DNA from: DATHGT01 sp035317605
Lineage (GTDB): Bacteria > Methylomirabilota > Methylomirabilia > Rokubacteriales > CSP1-6
Length of the DNA: 9,441 bases
Assembly: GCA_035317605.1 (NCBI GenBank)
Contig: DATHGT010000033.1
Coordinates: 1-9,441 of the forward strand
Reading direction: 5' to 3'
In this document: positions 7,021 to 9,441 of the stretch, piece by piece
How positions within the stretch are numbered: position 1 is the stretch's first letter
Layout of the letters: each line of letters starts with the position of its first letter
Position numbers and translations under genes: made by a program
Notes under the pieces: generated by a model
Told to the model about the DNA's origin: nothing
Database searches by the model: none
The model's input: the letters and a program-made list of their open reading frames with translations, nothing else

Positions 7021-7451
7021 CCGCGCTGATCGTCCTGGAGGACGACACCTACCTGCTCCAGCATCGCGACGACCTCCCCTGGATCTGGTATCCCGACCAC
7101 TGGGGCTGCTTCGGCGGCGCCATCGAGCCCGGCGAGGAGCCGCTGGCCGCGCTGCGCCGCGAGCTCCACGAAGAGCTGGAGCTGGACGTTCGCGATGCCG
7201 AGTACTTCACCCGGATCGACTTCGATCTCACCACGCTCGGTGGCGGCCCGTGCTCGCGCGCGTATTACGTCGTCACGCTCCGCGACGCCGAGCGCCGGCG
7301 TCTGGTGCTGCACGAAGGCCGGGCCATGGGGAGCTTTCGGGGCGAGGTCGCCTGTCGCGATCTCCGCGTGACCCCGTACGACGCGTTCGCGCTCTTCCTC
7401 CATCACTCCCGCGGCCGGATCGGCGGCCGCCCCGGGGCCGGCAGCGGGTGA
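7017..7451 (+). CDS. NUDIX hydrolase
   Basis: A 144-aa single-domain NUDIX protein. The Nudix box is present: GGAIEPGEEPLA followed by ALRRELHEELEL, fitting Gx5Ex7REUxEExGU except that Glu replaces the last Gly. The catalytic REUxEE core is intact. Before it is LIVLEDDTYLLQHRDDLPW, and after it YYVVTLRDAERRRLVLHEG. This layout recalls NUDIX proteins of capsule and glycan loci; the substrate, possibly an NDP-sugar or other nucleoside diphosphate derivative, is not determinable. GTG 7017 has GGTGAGGA ahead of it and is the only ATG/GTG/TTG option between the preceding stop and the domain. It leaves almost no residues before the first strand, and the frame is open back into the aminotransferase gene, so a non-standard earlier start (CTG 6999, ATT 6942) cannot be excluded. 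The stop overlaps the next gene by GTGA. Confidence 0.85.
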   Translation: MAALIVLEDDTYLLQHRDDLPWIWYPDHWGCFGGAIEPGEEPLAALRRELHEELELDVRDAEYFTRIDFDLTTLGGGPCSRAYYVVTLRDAERRRLVLHEGRAMGSFRGEVACRDLRVTPYDAFALFLHHSRGRIGGRPGAGSG

Positions 7452-9304
7452 ACGCCGCGGCATCGGTCGGCTCCACGCCACGACAGCGGGCGCGGCTCGT
7501 CATTCCCGTCTGGGGCCATCGCTATGCCGCGCGCTTCACCGAGCTGACCGTCCCCGCGCTCCTCGCCCCCGGCAACGTCCCTCACCTCGCGGACGCGTCA
7601 GCCCTCGAGGTCGTGGTGGTGACCGAGCGCGACCTCTTCGGCGTCCTCCGCGGAGCCGAGAGCTTCCGGCAGCTCCAGAAGTGTGCCGACACCAGGCTCG
7701 TGGCCATGGACGATCTGCTCTCCGCGCCCGCGTACTATGGCCTCACGCTCACGTGGTCGCTGTTCCGCGGATTCACCGACCTCGGCGCCGACATGACGGA
7801 CACGTGGCTCCTGTTCCTCAACGCCGACTTCATCCTCGCCGACGGATCGTATCGCTCGCTGCTGCCGCGGCTGTCCGGCCCCGAGCGCGTCGTGCTCGCC
7901 CCGAGCTACTGCACGATCGAGGACGAGGTCGTGCCCCTCCTGCGGGCGCGCCTCGACCGTCTCGCGCAGCGCCTGGCCATTCCGCCGCGGGAGCTGGCCG
8001 CCGTGACGCTGGACCGGCTGCACGCCACGGTGCGGGCCAAGACCGTCAATCGGAAGATGTGCCGGCTCGAGCGGATCGATCAGTTCTATTGGGCCGTCGA
8101 CCACGACACCCTGCTCGGGCGACAGCTTCCGATCTCGATCGTGGCCATGAAGCCCGAGCGCGTCCTCACCGAGCCGGTGACGATCTGGGACTTCGGAACG
8201 ATCTCCGAGGCCTGCCCGAGAACCGCGCTCGCGGTTCTCGGCGATTCCGACGAGTTCCTGATGCTGGAGCTGCGCGGCCGGAACGTCGCCGCCGACCAGC
8301 TCGAGCTGGGCTGGATGGATCCCGCCGCCATCGCCCGCGATCTCTCCCGCTGGATGACCAGCGACCAGCGCCGCTGCGGCGAGCACACGCTCGTCCTGCA
8401 CCGGGGCGACCTGCCGGCGAGCGTGGACGAAGGCCGGCGGGCGCTCGGCCAGTTCTACGGGCGGGTCATGGCCGAGGCGAGCGCGGAGCCGCAATCGCAT
8501 CGCGACCATCCGATCTGGAGACGACTTCACACGCTCCACGACGAGTGGCTGACCACCGGGGGTCACGATGGGACGGATCGGGCCACGCACGCCTGGGCCA
8601 CCCGAGCCGCCGGCGATCGACCGCCCACCGAGCGCGTGGCGATGGGCATTCGCGCCGCCTACCGCGCCCTCTTCGGCCGGATGCCCGACGTCCGACCCGC
8701 GCACCCGTCCTGGATCGATCTCCAGCCGACGCTGGAGTTGCTCGAGCGGCTCGGTCGCGGCGCCGGGAATGTCGTCGCCGTGTGGTCGACGCCGCGCGCG
8801 GTGCTCGCGCCGAAGCTGAAGGAGCGTTTCCGCGCGGTCCGCGAATATCGCACGGACGAGGTCGACGACGAGCTGACCGGTCAGGCCGACGTGTGCTTCC
8901 TGGAGCTGACCCGGCACGAGATCCTCGGGTTCCACGCGCTTCACGGCCGGCTCCGCCGGATCGTGCGTCGCGGCGGACACATCGTCGTCCTCTACCGCAC
9001 CCACGGCGTCGAACCGCTGGCCGCCCGCGACGTCGGCTTCATCGCCGGCGCCCTGCCGGCCGCCGACGCGGCGGTCGTCTGGTTTCGCGGCGGTCCCATC
9101 CTCGGCCGGCTCCAGCGGCGGTGGGACGAGCGGCTCGGCGATCTGAGGACGCGCGGCCGTCTGGGCGCCCTCCGCTTCGTCGCGTGGGCCTTGCTCCTCG
9201 CTCCGCTCACCTACGTCGCGAGCCGGGCGGCCCGCCGGCGGATCGATCGCGGCGAGGTGCCGCGCGGGTGCACCAGCGTGTGCATGGACATCACGGTCCT
9301 CTAA
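7448..9304 (+). CDS. Unrecognised large protein, glycosyltransferase-like N-terminal part with Rossmann-like and hydrophobic C-terminal parts
   Basis: I do not recognise a named family for this 618-aa protein. Residues 16-260 look like a GT-A-type nucleotide-sugar domain: RLVIPVWGHRYAARF at the first strand, a second strand EVVVVTERD (54-62), and LLFLNADFILADGSYRSLL (121-139), where NAD-F could stand for a DXD-like metal site. VTIWDFGTISEACP (244-257) is a striking, probably conserved motif. Residues about 330-420 are polar and probably a linker. Residues 420-550 look like a degenerate Rossmann/methyltransferase-like fold (NVVAVWSTP, ADVCFLELTRHE, GGHIVVLYRTHG) without a clear SAM-binding motif. 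A hydrophobic stretch at 574-592 between Arg-rich flanks could anchor it to the membrane. GTG 7448 overlaps the NUDIX stop; no Shine-Dalgarno is evident. As the last gene of the operon it may transfer the finished sugar. Confidence 0.75.
   Translation: MNAAASVGSTPRQRARLVIPVWGHRYAARFTELTVPALLAPGNVPHLADASALEVVVVTERDLFGVLRGAESFRQLQKCADTRLVAMDDLLSAPAYYGLTLTWSLFRGFTDLGADMTDTWLLFLNADFILADGSYRSLLPRLSGPERVVLAPSYCTIEDEVVPLLRARLDRLAQRLAIPPRELAAVTLDRLHATVRAKTVNRKMCRLERIDQFYWAVDHDTLLGRQLPISIVAMKPERVLTEPVTIWDFGTISEACPRTALAVLGDSDEFLMLELRGRNVAADQLELGWMDPAAIARDLSRWMTSDQRRCGEHTLVLHRGDLPASVDEGRRALGQFYGRVMAEASAEPQSHRDHPIWRRLHTLHDEWLTTGGHDGTDRATHAWATRAAGDRPPTERVAMGIRAAYRALFGRMPDVRPAHPSWIDLQPTLELLERLGRGAGNVVAVWSTPRAVLAPKLKERFRAVREYRTDEVDDELTGQADVCFLELTRHEILGFHALHGRLRRIVRRGGHIVVLYRTHGVEPLAARDVGFIAGALPAADAAVVWFRGGPILGRLQRRWDERLGDLRTRGRLGALRFVAWALLLAPLTYVASRAARRRIDRGEVPRGCTSVCMDITVL
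8216..8241 (+). repeat. 11-bp perfect inverted repeat inside the last gene
   Basis: CCGAGAACCGC (8216-8226) and GCGGTTCTCGG (8231-8241) are exact reverse complements around a GCTC loop. They lie in codons of about residues 257-265 of the large last protein. No T-run follows, so it is not an intrinsic terminator. It may be an mRNA hairpin or chance. Confidence 0.45.
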
Positions 9305-9309
9305 TGATC

Positions 9310-9441
9310 CTCGCGGAATTGGTTGACGATCTCACGGCGGGGGTCGAGCGCCGATTTCGCAGAAAAGAGGAGCGAAGCTCCTCTTTTCGAGGACCCAGGC
9401 CAGCCGACCCCCGCCGTGAGATCGTCAACCAATTCCGCGAG
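9310..9441. repeat. 132-bp structure with perfect 37-bp inverted repeats at the window end
   Basis: The left arm 9310-9346 and right arm 9405-9441 are exact reverse complements over all 37 bases, begin CTCGCGGAATTGG and end in mirror order at the last base of the window. The 58-bp centre (9347-9404) holds a second, independent hairpin. The structure starts five bases after the stop of the last gene and has no ORF. It could be a MITE/REP-like element, a large terminator structure, or an assembly fold-back at a contig end. The base before the left arm is C9309; whether the repeat continues past 9441 cannot be seen. Confidence 0.9.
9362..9388. terminator. Likely bidirectional intrinsic terminator hairpin
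   Basis: A 12-bp perfect stem (GAAAAGAGGAGC, 9362-9373, with its complement at 9377-9388) closes a GAA loop (9374-9376). The GC-rich core GAGGAGC/GCTCCTC is flanked by AAAA on the left and TTTT on the right, so both strands read as stem plus U-run. The U-run is only four bases, which makes the terminator modest. It lies 57 bp after the stop of the last operon gene, a suitable place. The tip GCGAAGC is the known extra-stable DNA mini-hairpin sequence. Confidence 0.6.

Noticed and set aside
9323..9328. TTGACG as a promoter -35 box in the left repeat arm
   Set aside because: No AT-rich -10 box lies about 17 bases downstream; the region is GC-rich.
9310..9441. Closed hairpin telomere of a linear replicon
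   Set aside because: Resolvase sites are near-continuous palindromes; here a 58-bp non-palindromic centre separates the arms, and no telomere resolvase or replication gene is visible.

Overview
This is a high-GC (roughly 70% by eye) bacterial window. Nine protein genes lie on the + strand, tightly packed and in places overlapping by 4 nt (GTGA or ATGA junctions), followed by a structured end. Heavy GTG start use, long antisense shadow ORFs and gene content suggest a soil or sediment bacterium of the Rokubacteria/Methylomirabilota or Myxococcota type. No taxonomic marker is present, so this is only an impression. The left edge cuts into the first gene. The right edge falls exactly on the last base of a perfect inverted repeat, so it may be a contig end.

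Layout: (1) 2-1114, 3' part of a nucleotidyltransferase-PfkB sugar kinase fusion; (2) 1128-2054, Gfo/Idh/MocA oxidoreductase; (3) 2051-3343, UDP-glucose/GDP-mannose dehydrogenase homologue whose catalytic Cys is replaced by Asn; (4) 3353-4009, class I SAM methyltransferase; (5) 4024-4836 and (6) 4833-5750, the two halves of a split transketolase; (7) 5747-6955, DegT/DnrJ/EryC1/StrS PLP aminotransferase; (8) 7017-7451, NUDIX hydrolase; (9) 7448-9304, large unrecognised protein with a GT-A-like N-terminal part, a Rossmann-like C-terminal part and a hydrophobic C-terminal segment. After it comes a 132-bp inverted-repeat structure (9310-9441) that encloses a terminator-like hairpin. No tRNA, rRNA, CRISPR array or transposase is visible.

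Together the genes look like one operon for making and attaching an unusual nucleotide-activated sugar, as in O-antigen, capsule or glycan-modification loci. The kinase/nucleotidyltransferase would activate a sugar, the two dehydrogenase-like proteins would change its oxidation state, the split transketolase would move a two-carbon ketol unit, and the aminotransferase and methyltransferase would decorate it. The last protein may be a glycosyltransferase. The substrate and order of steps cannot be read from the sequence. The most unusual points are the Cys-less dehydrogenase, the split transketolase fused by overlaps to a sugar aminotransferase, the unassigned 618-aa protein and the terminal inverted repeat.
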